Source: Cellulosilyticum sp. I15G10I2 (GTDB lineage: Bacteria; Bacillota; Clostridia; Lachnospirales; Cellulosilyticaceae). From it: a stretch of 64,000 nt of DNA. The DNA lies in assembly GCF_900095725.1 (NCBI RefSeq), contig NZ_FMMP01000015.1, positions 62,001-126,000 on the forward strand, read 5' to 3'. The position numbers and the translations under genes are program-made. The notes beneath the pieces were generated by a model. The model ran no database searches, was not told the DNA's origin, and saw nothing but the letters and a program-made list of their open reading frames with translations. Below are positions 1 to 8,481 of this stretch, piece by piece (the first letter of the stretch is position 1; each line of letters begins with the position of its first letter).

Positions 1-69
1 AGAGGATATTAGTGAAATTCCTGACGGTTCAACTTCTGTCCATGCTGCATCTATTCCTAATGCATTCAA
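1..69 (-). CDS. DUF429-family protein, N-terminal fragment
   Basis: Only the first 23 codons are inside the window; the gene continues beyond the left edge. The start is a TTG 5 bases after a strong AGGGGGTGG ribosome site. The peptide contains GIDAAWTEVEPSGISLI, which matches the opening of DUF429 proteins (a predicted RNase H-like fold, usually starting with GIDAAWT and PSG). The function of the family is not established. The fragment is too short for more than a family guess. Confidence 0.6.
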   Translation of the reverse strand, partial: MNALGIDAAWTEVEPSGISLISS

Positions 70-109
70 ATTACCACCCCCTAAATCTAGTATAATATGT
101 CAACTAACT

Positions 110-150
110 ACGGGACTCCCGACACTCATGAGTGAGGTGTCCGTTTTTTT
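110..150 (+). terminator. Hairpin with T-run
   Basis: An imperfect stem (ACGG...CCGT outside, GACAC...GTGTC inside) is followed by seven T on the plus strand. No plus-strand gene precedes it within the window. A TATAAT lies at 91-96 without a recognisable -35, so it could end a very short or antisense transcript. Its role is unclear. Confidence 0.45.
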
Positions 151-334
151 AACTTATAATTATACATAGTTGTACTATAAGAAAACTTATAGAAAAAACT
201 CAAATCTGATCTTGTACGATTAGGTGAAGTTTAACAGACAATTGCTACGACATAAATAATATTACAATAATTTAAAATATTATATTAATAATATACCATA
301 CTGTAGAAGTAAGGAGAATAGAGTAGATTTGAAA

Positions 335-411
335 ATTCATGGGGAGGGGTAACTTTCAATTCGACTTGGAGCCTGTCGACGGAGAAGTGAAAGTTATCCC
401 TCCCCATGAAT
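335..411. repeat. Long inverted repeat (24-bp arms)
   Basis: The arms 335-358 and 388-411 are complementary along 24 bases with a single G-T pair. They enclose 29 bases that contain an inner TCGAC/GTCGA stem. This is the main content of the 446-base gene-free stretch 70-515, beyond the terminators at 110-150 and 433-468. There is no T-run next to it, so it is not a simple terminator. It may be a small mobile repeat or a structured RNA. Confidence 0.7.
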
Positions 412-432
412 GAGAAGACTAATGTGATACAC

Positions 433-468
433 AAAAAAAGCCGCAAGATATATAACATATCTTACGAC
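433..468 (-). terminator. Terminator of the glt-gln-dap operon
   Basis: On the minus strand a 12-bp stem (GTCGTAAGATAT with ATATCTTGCGGC, G-U pairs allowed) with a 5-base loop is followed by seven T. It lies 47 bases beyond the dapL stop codon and is the first intrinsic terminator I see inside or after this gene chain. Confidence 0.85.
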
Positions 469-515
469 TTATATAAACCCAATAAACTAACTTTTACTAT
501 AAAGAGTAGCGAAAA

Positions 516-1715
516 CTAGATGCTCTTAAACCTCTCCATAGCTTCAATAGTAGCTTCCCTACCCCCAAAAGCAGTCAATCTAAAGTACCCCTCGCCATTC
601 TTACCAAATCCAGCCCCAGGAGTCCCCACTACCGCAATTTTATTAAGCAGATAATCAAAAAACTCCCATGAACTCATACCTTCAGGGCATTTAAGCCAGA
701 TATAAGGAGAATTGTCTCCACCTACATACTCAATGTCCTTATCTTGCATTGCCTGGGCAATAATCTTAGCATTCTCCATATAGTAAGCGATATTTTCTTT
801 AATTTCTTTTTGACCTTGCGCTGTAAAGATAGCAGCAGCACCTTTTTGTATAATATAAGGCACGCCATTAAACTTAGTGGTTTGTCTTCTATTCCAAAGC
901 TTATTAATAACAACTTCGTCACCATCTGTAGTTGTACCTACAAGAGCCTTTGGCACAACCGTATAGCCGCAGCGTGTTCCTGTAAAGCCAGCAGTTTTTG
1001 ATAAACTGCAGAATTCAATAGCACACTCTTTAGCTCCCTCAATTTCATAGATGCTTCTTGGAAGCGATGGATCTTGAATAAAAGCTTCATAGGCAGCATC
1101 ATATAAAATAACAGCCCCTGCATTTTTTGCATAGTCTACCCATGCTGTAAGCTGCTCTTTGTTATAAACAGAACCCGTTGGATTATTAGGAGAGCAGAGG
1201 TAGATAATATCTGGAGCAATTTCATCATCTTGAGGAGGCATTGGTGAGAAATTGTTGCTTGCATTAGAGTCTAAGTAAACAATCTCACGGCCTGACATGA
1301 TATTGGTATCGACATACACAGGATAGACTGGATCTGGAATCATGACAACATTCTCATTTCCAAATATATCTGTGATATTACCTACATCACTTTTAGCGCC
1401 ATCACTAATAAAGATTTCATCTGCTTCAAGAGAAACTTTCATGCTTTCATAGTAAGCTTGAACGGCTTCGCGTAAGAAATCATAACCCTGTTCTGGACCA
1501 TAACCTTTAAAAGTTTCCTTTTTACCCATTTCATCAATAGCTTCATGCATTGCATTAAGTGCAACAGGGGTAAGTGGAAGTGTTACATCACCAATCCCCA
1601 TTCTTATAAGTTTTTTATCTGGATTTGCAGCTACAAATTCGTTTACTTTTTTTGCAATGGTCGCAAATAAATAGCTGTCCTTAAGTTCTAAATAGTTTTC
1701 ATTAATAAATGCCAT
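516..1715 (-). CDS. dapL: LL-diaminopimelate aminotransferase
   Basis: This PLP enzyme converts tetrahydrodipicolinate and glutamate to LL-diaminopimelate and 2-oxoglutarate in one step, bypassing the succinylase and acetylase branches of lysine and peptidoglycan synthesis. It is a fold-type I aminotransferase of 399 aa, the usual length. The N-terminus carries the family's RMGIGDVTLPL segment; SPNNPTGS and the PLP-lysine motif SLSKTAGFTGTRCGY are intact. The ATG follows AGGAGG by 6 bases. It lies 11 bases after dapF, the enzyme using its product, and ends the long minus-strand operon. Placing it downstream of glutamine/glutamate genes fits its use of glutamate. Confidence 0.96.
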   Translation of the reverse strand: MAFINENYLELKDSYLFATIAKKVNEFVAANPDKKLIRMGIGDVTLPLTPVALNAMHEAIDEMGKKETFKGYGPEQGYDFLREAVQAYYESMKVSLEADEIFISDGAKSDVGNITDIFGNENVVMIPDPVYPVYVDTNIMSGREIVYLDSNASNNFSPMPPQDDEIAPDIIYLCSPNNPTGSVYNKEQLTAWVDYAKNAGAVILYDAAYEAFIQDPSLPRSIYEIEGAKECAIEFCSLSKTAGFTGTRCGYTVVPKALVGTTTDGDEVVINKLWNRRQTTKFNGVPYIIQKGAAAIFTAQGQKEIKENIAYYMENAKIIAQAMQDKDIEYVGGDNSPYIWLKCPEGMSSWEFFDYLLNKIAVVGTPGAGFGKNGEGYFRLTAFGGREATIEAMERFKSI

Positions 1716-1726
1716 TATTCATCCTC

Positions 1727-2569
1727 CTAGTATTCTATTACACCGTCAAAGACTTTAGTTGCAGTTCCTTTCATAAGAACTGTTTCATCTGTTTGATAGG
1801 TAATTTTTAAGTCGCCACCAAGTAGTTTAACGGTTATTTCATCGTCTTTTTTGCAGTAGCCATTTAGTACAGCAGCTACAGCACTGGCACATGCACCTGT
1901 ACCGCAGGCAAAAGTCTCACCGGATCCTCTTTCCCATACACGCATCTTAAGAGTGGATGCATCTATAACTTGCACAAATTCAGTATTAATTCTTTCTGGA
2001 AAAAGCGCATTGAATTCAAATTTAGGTCCTATTTTTTCAAGCGGAATATTATCTACATCATCACAGAAAACAACGGCATGAGGATTACCCATAGACACGC
2101 AGGTTATACCATAATCTTTATCTTCTATATGTATAGGCAGATTAATAAAGTGCTCCAGCTCTGATACAATAGGAATTTCTTTAGGTACAAGTATTGCTTT
2201 ACCCATATCAACTTCAACATAAACTACAGTATTATCCTCTACAACAAGAGTTAAGTATTTGATACCACTAAGTGTTTCAATAGAGATTTCCGTATTACTT
2301 GTATAGCCTGCTTCATAAACGTATTTGCCAACGCATCTAATAGCGTTGCCGCACATTTTGCCTTCTGAACCATCTGCATTAAACATACGCATTTTAAAGT
2401 CAGCAGCATCAGATGGCAAGATCATTACCAAGCCATCTGAACCAATACCAAAATGTCTGTCACTTACAAATTCAGAAAAGGCATTTGGATTTTCTATTGT
2501 TTCTTTAAAACCATCGACATACACATAGTCATTGCCTATGCCGTGCATTTTTGTAAAGTTAATTTTCAT
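1727..2569 (-). CDS. dapF: Diaminopimelate epimerase
   Basis: Cytoplasmic racemase that turns LL- into meso-diaminopimelate for lysine and cell-wall synthesis. At 280 aa it has normal length. Both catalytic cysteine motifs are present: [11 protein letters not shown] near residue 72 and [10 protein letters not shown] near residue 220; the opening [16 protein letters not shown] is typical. It lies 15 bases after the ANTAR gene and 11 bases before dapL, so all three are probably translated from one message. Confidence 0.97.
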   Translation of the reverse strand: MKINFTKMHGIGNDYVYVDGFKETIENPNAFSEFVSDRHFGIGSDGLVMILPSDAADFKMRMFNADGSEGKMCGNAIRCVGKYVYEAGYTSNTEISIETLSGIKYLTLVVEDNTVVYVEVDMGKAILVPKEIPIVSELEHFINLPIHIEDKDYGITCVSMGNPHAVVFCDDVDNIPLEKIGPKFEFNALFPERINTEFVQVIDASTLKMRVWERGSGETFACGTGACASAVAAVLNGYCKKDDEITVKLLGGDLKITYQTDETVLMKGTATKVFDGVIEY

Positions 2570-2584
2570 AATTACACCCCTAAA

Positions 2585-3154
2585 TCATACTTCATAAGTC
2601 TTGAGAATGTTATCAGCTACAGTTCTTGGAGAAACTCTAAGATCCATGGCTTGTTTTTGAATATACCTATGAGCTTGTTTTTCGTCGAAGCCTAAATATT
2701 TACTGAGACAATATTTAGCACGCTCTATGACTTTGACATCATCCATTTTTTTCTTAAGAGCTTTATTTTGTTCTCTTAAGGTAGCTATTATTTGTTTAGA
2801 GTTAAGGACAAAAGGTATAGATTGTAATAAAACATGCTTGTTGATGGGCTTACCTACAACAAAAGCACCCGTAACAGCAACTTTTTCTTGAACCTGTTCC
2901 AAAAGATCTGATTTCACAAGAATAAGTATAGCAGATAAAGATTTTTCTGCTATATCAAGAGCAAGCTCAGAGCCAAATTCATCAGTTAGAGGGGCATTGA
3001 TGATAGTAAGATCATACTCAGCGTAGTCAAATTTTCTCCGAGCTTCACTCGCAGAGGAGGCATAATCATAACCAGATAAAACAAGCGGTTTAATGATATC
3101 ATACAAGGCATCTGAAGACTGTTTTTGGGTAGATACGATCAATATCTTTTCCAC
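2585..3154 (-). CDS. nitR: ANTAR-domain antiterminator, NitR-like
   Basis: Predicted RNA-binding antitermination protein for nitrogen genes. Residues 1-120 form a receiver-like fold, but where a receiver has the phospho-accepting Asp this one reads DLTIINAPL, so Asn replaces it and ordinary phosphorylation is unlikely. A coiled stretch (QNKALKKKMDD) leads to a C-terminal ANTAR domain with the usual ERAKYCLSKYLGFDEKQAHR pattern. I chose the GTG at 3154 because AAGGAG sits 8 bases before it; the ATG at 3178 has no ribosome site. It lies 18 bases after glnA with a 42-base untranslated stretch to this start. Clostridial NitR downstream of glnA is the known parallel. A candidate RNA target lies in the glt leader. 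Confidence 0.85.
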   Translation of the reverse strand: MEKILIVSTQKQSSDALYDIIKPLVLSGYDYASSASEARRKFDYAEYDLTIINAPLTDEFGSELALDIAEKSLSAILILVKSDLLEQVQEKVAVTGAFVVGKPINKHVLLQSIPFVLNSKQIIATLREQNKALKKKMDDVKVIERAKYCLSKYLGFDEKQAHRYIQKQAMDLRVSPRTVADNILKTYEV

Positions 3155-3196
3155 GCTTCCTACTCCTTTTGCAATCATTTATAGTTAAGCTTTAGA

Positions 3197-4513
3197 CTAA
3201 AGATAATTTTTTATTTCCCAGTCATGTATTGTCTGATTATATATATTCCATTCTTCTGATTTCAGTACTAAATAATGTTTGAATAAGTGCTCACCAATAG
3301 TTTCCTTTACGAAATCGCTAGCTTTCATGTAACACAAAGCTTCATGCAGACTTGCAGGCAATGTATCTATGCCTAGATCAATCAGTTCAGAAGGTGTTAG
3401 CTTATAAGCATTAGTTGTTAAAGGTGCTACAAGCTCCATTTTGTTCTTAATGCCATCAAGACCTGCTGAGAGAATAAGTGCCAGTGTAAGATAGGGATTG
3501 CATGTTGTATCAGGGCTGCGAAGTTCAATGCGGTTATAGCCAGAAGTGCCGCATGGTACTCTTATAAGTGAAGAACGGTTCTTATAAGACCAAGTAATAT
3601 GCCTTGGTGCCTCAAAACCAGAAACAAGTCTTTTATAAGAATTAACAATTGGATTTGATATGGCACTGATTTCCTTAACATGTGAAAGGATGCCCGCAAT
3701 AAAGTGCTTTGCTGTATCAGGCATTTCCTTATCGGACTTCACATCAAATATATTTTCGCCATCTTTATGCAGAGACATGTTAATATGCATACCAGAACCG
3801 CTTGTATCCATAAGAGGTTTTGGCATAAAAGATGCATAAAGCCCATTTCTTTGAGCAATGGTTTTTACGACAGTTTTAAAGCTTAGGATATTATCGGCAG
3901 AGGCTATGACACTATCATATTTAAAGTCTATTTCATGCTGACTAAAGCCAGATTCGTGATGCGAAGTTTCTATTTCAAAGCCCATTTGTTCAAGTGTTAA
4001 GCATATTTCGCGTCTGGTATTTTCACCTTGATCTAAAGGCGCAATATCAAAGTAACTAGCCTCGTCACTAAGATCAAGTGTAGCATTACCTTCAGCATCT
4101 GCTTTAAATAAGAAAAATTCACATTCTGCCCCTACTTTAAATACAAATCCCATTTCTTTTGCTTTTTCAAATGTACGCTTTAAGATATAACGACTATCGC
4201 CCTCAAAAGGATCACCTTCTGAGGTTTTAATATCACAAAAAAATCTTGCTACTTTCCCATGCTGAGGTCGCCAGGGTAAAATACAAAGGGTAGTAGGGTC
4301 TGGAAACAAAAATAACTCAGAATCCTCAATTGTTCCAAAGCCTTTGATGGAAGAAGCATCAAAGGCGATTCCTTCATCAAAGGCACGACTTAGTTGTTTT
4401 GAGGATATAGAAATATTTTTGAGTTCTCCAAAAATGTTGCAAAATTGGAGCTTTATAAATTTAACGTCATTTTCTTCTACGAATCTTAAAGCTCCGAGCT
4501 TGTTGTATGACAT
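3197..4513 (-). CDS. glnA: Glutamine synthetase, type I
   Basis: Makes glutamine from glutamate, ammonia and ATP. At 438 aa it has the short GSI-alpha length, with no room for the adenylylation-loop insertion of the beta type. Visible motifs are the beta-Grasp N-terminus, GAECEFFLF (metal/glutamate site), GSGMHINMSL (ATP region), and NSYKRLVSGFEAP...RSSLIRVP near the C-terminus. ATG follows GGAGG. It is 63 bases after the last glutamate synthase gene with no terminator between, so GS and GOGAT are probably co-transcribed. A second, unrelated-type synthetase (glnN) is at 14757. Confidence 0.96.
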   Translation of the reverse strand: MSYNKLGALRFVEENDVKFIKLQFCNIFGELKNISISSKQLSRAFDEGIAFDASSIKGFGTIEDSELFLFPDPTTLCILPWRPQHGKVARFFCDIKTSEGDPFEGDSRYILKRTFEKAKEMGFVFKVGAECEFFLFKADAEGNATLDLSDEASYFDIAPLDQGENTRREICLTLEQMGFEIETSHHESGFSQHEIDFKYDSVIASADNILSFKTVVKTIAQRNGLYASFMPKPLMDTSGSGMHINMSLHKDGENIFDVKSDKEMPDTAKHFIAGILSHVKEISAISNPIVNSYKRLVSGFEAPRHITWSYKNRSSLIRVPCGTSGYNRIELRSPDTTCNPYLTLALILSAGLDGIKNKMELVAPLTTNAYKLTPSELIDLGIDTLPASLHEALCYMKASDFVKETIGEHLFKHYLVLKSEEWNIYNQTIHDWEIKNYL

Positions 4514-4576
4514 ATAGCATCCTCCTATTATTGCAAATAATAAATTTAATTATCTATTATTAATAGTTTAAAACAA

Positions 4577-5308
4577 TTAGTGATGTGTGTAAAGTTGTCT
4601 GTATGGATTTTTAGAATTTGCAGTCAATTTATAGAAGTTATCTTTTAATAATGTTTCGGAGTCAAGATCAAAAGCTGTACAAAATTCATCGATATGCACA
4701 GCTATTTCCTCTAAGTCTTCGGAAGTAGCAACTTGTGCCATAACTTGACTAGGTAAATCATTTGGAAGTTCATTTGAACGAATATAAATGGCACCGCCGT
4801 GCATACCTGTACCACAAAAATCTCCTACAGGCGTTTTACCTTCACTATTTAAACCAAGTACGATCAGAAGACCTCCGGCTTGATATTCGCCTAAGAAATC
4901 GCCGACCCTGCCACCTATTACAATAACCGGCTTGCATTCCTTATATTCTTTCATATGAATACCCATGCGGTAGCCGCCATCACCTTTAACAAAGATTTTG
5001 CCGCCTCGCATACCATAGCCAGTTGTGTCACCACAGTTTCCATGAATAATAATAGAACCTGTATCCATAGTATCTCCAGTAGCATCTTGCGCATTACCAT
5101 AAACAGTAATCTCACTACCTGCAAGATAAGCGCCAAGGGCATTACCGGGTGTACCATGAATAGCGATAGTTTTACCAGCAACACCTGAACCTATGTATCT
5201 ATGTCCAAGACAGTTAGTAATTTCCACATGAGCGTCCAAAGAAGCTTTTAATTTTTCATTTAAATCACGAAAATGAAGAGAGCATGCATTAATTTCCAAC
5301 TTTAACAC
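4577..5308 (-). CDS. Glutamate synthase GXGXG-domain subunit (GltB3-like)
   Basis: Corresponds to the C-terminal right-handed beta-helix (GXGXG) domain of the large glutamate synthase subunit, here a separate 243-aa protein. Repeated G-x-x-G-x-x-x-G units run from residue 35 to 190 (GYGMRGGKIFVKGDGGYRMG, GDFLGEYQAGG, GTGMHGGAIYIR). In intact enzymes this domain is structural, linking the amidotransferase and FMN domains. Its start overlaps the end of the oxidoreductase gene by 20 bases. Split glutamate synthases of this kind are common in archaea and clostridia. Confidence 0.93.
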   Translation of the reverse strand: MLKLEINACSLHFRDLNEKLKASLDAHVEITNCLGHRYIGSGVAGKTIAIHGTPGNALGAYLAGSEITVYGNAQDATGDTMDTGSIIIHGNCGDTTGYGMRGGKIFVKGDGGYRMGIHMKEYKECKPVIVIGGRVGDFLGEYQAGGLLIVLGLNSEGKTPVGDFCGTGMHGGAIYIRSNELPNDLPSQVMAQVATSEDLEEIAVHIDEFCTAFDLDSETLLKDNFYKLTANSKNPYRQLYTHH

Positions 5309-6527
5309 CTCCTAGTTTCTCAAGTCTACGGGTTTTGCCAAATAACATCATTTGTGGTTTTGTAAAGAGTAAGTTTGAATCTACCGCTGATAGTGGTATT
5401 TGCTCCTTAATAATAGAAGTATAAATACCAGCACGTGCCACATCACCAATCATAATGTATCCTTTAAGTAAACCATCTTTATAAACTAGTTTTTTATAAT
5501 CACTCTCAGTTTCTAAAGTATAAGCTTCACCTTCGTAATTACCTGCAGTAATCATATGAAGACCAAAGAAACCAATGGCATTCATAGGTATAGCATTTTC
5601 ATAGTTCTTTTGGCCGCCCGCCATATTAATGCCCGCTGCTTCTCCTTGCATATAAGCATTAGGTAAAAGCGCAAGTATTTTTCTTGTACCAGTTGATACG
5701 TCAAAGCTTTCACAGCAGTCGCCAGCAGCGTACACAGCTTCATCAGAAGTCATACAAGTATCATCTACAATAATGCCCCTATTAACTTCTAAGCCACATT
5801 CACTTGCAAGCTCTGTATTAGGTCTTACACCAACTGCAACAACAAGAATATCAAATGTGAGAGTAGTACCCCCATCAAGTAGGGCAGTATTTGACGTGAA
5901 TTTTGAAACCTTATCATTTAAAATAAAATGCACGCCTTTACTTTCTAAATGTTTTTGTACAATATTAGAACCCTCGTGATCTAAAATACTAGGAAGTATA
6001 CGGTCCGCAAGATCCACCACTGTAATATTTTTAGTCATTTTATAAACGCCTTCAGCGGCTTTAAGGCCAATAAGACCAGCACCTATAATAAGTACTTTGC
6101 TATCAAGACTTAGGACTTCTTTTACGGCTCTCGCATCATCATACTTCATAAAAGTAAACTTATTTTTTACTGTATCCAGGCCGCCCATTGGAGGAACAAA
6201 AGCACGAGAACCGGTAGCAATGAGCAGTTTATCATAATTAAGGATACTATCATCTTCAAGCGTAACTTCCTTTGCAGTTTTATCAATCTTGATGACTTTT
6301 TTGCTAAGAATCACATTACAGTTATGTTTTTTATAAAAATCTTCTGGTCTATAAAATATTTTATCATCTGATACTTTACCTTCTAACCAATAAGAAATAA
6401 GAGGTCTAGAATAAGTATGGTAAGATTCATCAGATATAATTGTAATAGTCCCAGCAGTATCTATTTTTCTTATCCCTTCAACACAGCCAATAGCAGCGGA
6501 AGAGTTACCAATAATTAAATAATTCAT
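5289..6527 (-). CDS. FAD/NAD(P)-dependent oxidoreductase of glutamate synthase
   Basis: Pyridine nucleotide-disulfide-type flavoprotein of 412 aa. The N-terminal FAD site reads IIGNSSAAIGCVEGIR, the second Rossmann site VLIIGAGLIGLKAAEG (about residue 145), and the FAD/ribityl motif VYAAGDCCE is near residue 270. It resembles rubredoxin or nitrite reductase-type NADH oxidoreductases. Its position between the ferredoxin and the GXGXG subunit suggests it feeds electrons from NAD(P)H into the split glutamate synthase. The electron donor is an inference. Confidence 0.88.
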   Translation of the reverse strand: MNYLIIGNSSAAIGCVEGIRKIDTAGTITIISDESYHTYSRPLISYWLEGKVSDDKIFYRPEDFYKKHNCNVILSKKVIKIDKTAKEVTLEDDSILNYDKLLIATGSRAFVPPMGGLDTVKNKFTFMKYDDARAVKEVLSLDSKVLIIGAGLIGLKAAEGVYKMTKNITVVDLADRILPSILDHEGSNIVQKHLESKGVHFILNDKVSKFTSNTALLDGGTTLTFDILVVAVGVRPNTELASECGLEVNRGIIVDDTCMTSDEAVYAAGDCCESFDVSTGTRKILALLPNAYMQGEAAGINMAGGQKNYENAIPMNAIGFFGLHMITAGNYEGEAYTLETESDYKKLVYKDGLLKGYIMIGDVARAGIYTSIIKEQIPLSAVDSNLLFTKPQMMLFGKTRRLEKLGGVKVGN

Positions 6528-6530
6528 AGT

Positions 6531-6962
6531 TTAACCCCTTTCCTCAAAGACAATAGCTGCATTAGGACAACCTTTTACACAAGCTGGTTCACCAGTTCTT
6601 GATGCACATAGATCACACTTTTTAACAACTTTTTCATTGTCTGTTACAATACATCCAAATGGACAAGAAAGTACACAAGTATAGCAGCCTACACAACGCG
6701 TATCGTCTATTGTAATGACACCCTCTGTAATAGTTAATGCACCAGCAATACAGCCTTTTACACAAAGTGGTTCATCACAATGTCTGCACTGAACGGCGAA
6801 GTTAATATCGCCGCCTTCTTCTATCACAATACGAGGGGTAGTTTTTGTAGTCCCATTAAAAGCTTTAACCATATCAGGCTTACCGCTGTTTGCAAAACTG
6901 CAGTGATATTCACAAAGGTGACAGCCAAGGCACCAGTCTTCATTTACATATACTTTTTTCAT
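6531..6962 (-). CDS. Polyferredoxin (four 4Fe-4S clusters), glutamate synthase subunit
   Basis: Electron-transfer protein of 143 aa related to HycB/DmsB-type subunits. Cysteine groups in order are CLGCHLCEYHC, CRHCDEPLCVKGC, CVGCYTCVLSCPFGC and CDLC...CVKGCP, enough for four clusters. The ATG at 6962 lies 7 bases after GGGGGG and is preferred over the upstream start at 6989. It lies 3 bases before the flavoprotein gene, so the two are translationally linked. It probably passes electrons between flavoprotein and FMN subunit. Confidence 0.9.
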   Translation of the reverse strand: MKKVYVNEDWCLGCHLCEYHCSFANSGKPDMVKAFNGTTKTTPRIVIEEGGDINFAVQCRHCDEPLCVKGCIAGALTITEGVITIDDTRCVGCYTCVLSCPFGCIVTDNEKVVKKCDLCASRTGEPACVKGCPNAAIVFEERG

Positions 6963-6975
6963 TATTTTGCCCCCC

Positions 6976-8481
6976 TTATTCACCAGCATGAGAAATGCCT
7001 AAGATTTCTAATTCTTTTTCTGAAAGTCCAATGCCTCGAAGCATTAAACGATTACCACGAAGAGATTCGATAGAGTTAATACCCATACCACCCATCATTT
7101 CTTTTACTTCATGGTCCCAAGCATGAACAAGGTTAACGAGACGTTTGTATCCAATCTCTGGATTTAAACGCTTTACAAGATCTGGGCGCTGGGTTGCGAT
7201 ACCCCAGTTACATTTAGCGCCATGACAGCTTCTGCATAAGTGGCAGCCAAGTGCTAAAAGTGCAGCTGTCCCAATGTACACAGCGTCTGCACCAAGTGCA
7301 ATGGCTTTAACAATATCAGCCGCATTGCGGACACTGCCCCCAACAACGACAGAAACATCATTACGTATCCCTTCATCACGAAGTCTTTGGTCTACTGAAG
7401 CTAGGGCAAGTTCAATAGGAATCCCTACATTGTCCCGGATTCTTGTAGGTGCAGCACCAGTACCGCCCCTATAACCGTCAATTGCAATAATATCTGCACC
7501 AGAACGGGCAATACCAGATGCAATGGCAGCTACATTATGCACAGCAGCTATTTTAACGATAACAGGTTTTTTATAATCAGTTGCTTCTTTAAGTGAATAA
7601 ATAAGCTGTCTTAAGTCTTCAATAGAATAGATATCATGATGAGGTGCAGGGGAAATAGCATCTGTTCCTCTTGGAATCATTCTCGTTTTAGAGACATCTT
7701 CTCCAACTTTTGTACCCGGGAGATGGCCGCCAATACCAGGTTTTGCCCCTTGGCCCATTTTGATTTCTATAGCAGCACCCGCTTCTAAGTATTTTTTATG
7801 TACGCCAAAACGACCAGATGCTACTTGCACGATAGTATTTGCGCCATATTGATAAAAGTCTTCATGAAGACCGCCTTCGCCAGTGTTATAATAGATACCC
7901 AGTTTTGAAGCTGCCCGTGCTAAACTCTCATGGGCATTTTTGCTGATAGAACCATAAGACATAGCAGAGAACATCACTGGAATATTAAGTTTTAAGTTAG
8001 GATAAGTTTCTGAAATAATATTGCCTTCTTTATCGAATTCAATCGTCTTAGGATTTTTACCTAAAAAAGTTTGTGTTTCCATTGGCTCTCGAAGAGGGTC
8101 AATCGAAGGATTAGTTACCTGACTGGCATTGATAAGCATTTTATCCCAATACACAGGATAAGGTTGAGGGTTACCCATACTCGATAGAAGTACACCGCCG
8201 CTGCCAGCTTGTCTGTATGCTTCTGTTATAAGTGATTGAGACCAGTTTGCATTTTTCTTAAAGGTATTATCTGTTTCAACTATTTTAAGAGCTCTTGTTG
8301 GACATAGACTTACACATCTTTGACAATCAACGCAGCTCGCATCATCGGCACTCATACAGTCTAATTCTTCATCATAAGCATGTACTTCATTTGCACATTG
8401 TCTTTGACAGGCTTTACACTTGATACATTTTTTCTCGTTTCGAACAATTTCATAGTCAGGATAAAAATAATTAATTGCCAT
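6976..8481 (-). CDS. Glutamate synthase FMN-domain subunit with N-terminal ferredoxin (GltB2-like)
   Basis: Synthase half of glutamate synthase, where 2-oxoglutarate and ammonia become glutamate on FMN. About residues 15-75 are a two-cluster ferredoxin (CIKCKACQRQC, CVDCQRCVSLCP). The rest is the FMN barrel: AMSYGSISKNAHESLARAA, GEGGLHEDF, KIGQGAKPG-like KMGQGAKPGIGGHLPG, and the 3Fe-4S segment CHLCRSCHGAKCNWGIATQ. ATG at 8481 lies 8 bases after GGAGG and overlaps the end of the amidotransferase gene by 11 bases. The fused ferredoxin is typical of archaeal-type enzymes. Confidence 0.93.
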   Translation of the reverse strand: MAINYFYPDYEIVRNEKKCIKCKACQRQCANEVHAYDEELDCMSADDASCVDCQRCVSLCPTRALKIVETDNTFKKNANWSQSLITEAYRQAGSGGVLLSSMGNPQPYPVYWDKMLINASQVTNPSIDPLREPMETQTFLGKNPKTIEFDKEGNIISETYPNLKLNIPVMFSAMSYGSISKNAHESLARAASKLGIYYNTGEGGLHEDFYQYGANTIVQVASGRFGVHKKYLEAGAAIEIKMGQGAKPGIGGHLPGTKVGEDVSKTRMIPRGTDAISPAPHHDIYSIEDLRQLIYSLKEATDYKKPVIVKIAAVHNVAAIASGIARSGADIIAIDGYRGGTGAAPTRIRDNVGIPIELALASVDQRLRDEGIRNDVSVVVGGSVRNAADIVKAIALGADAVYIGTAALLALGCHLCRSCHGAKCNWGIATQRPDLVKRLNPEIGYKRLVNLVHAWDHEVKEMMGGMGINSIESLRGNRLMLRGIGLSEKELEILGISHAGE

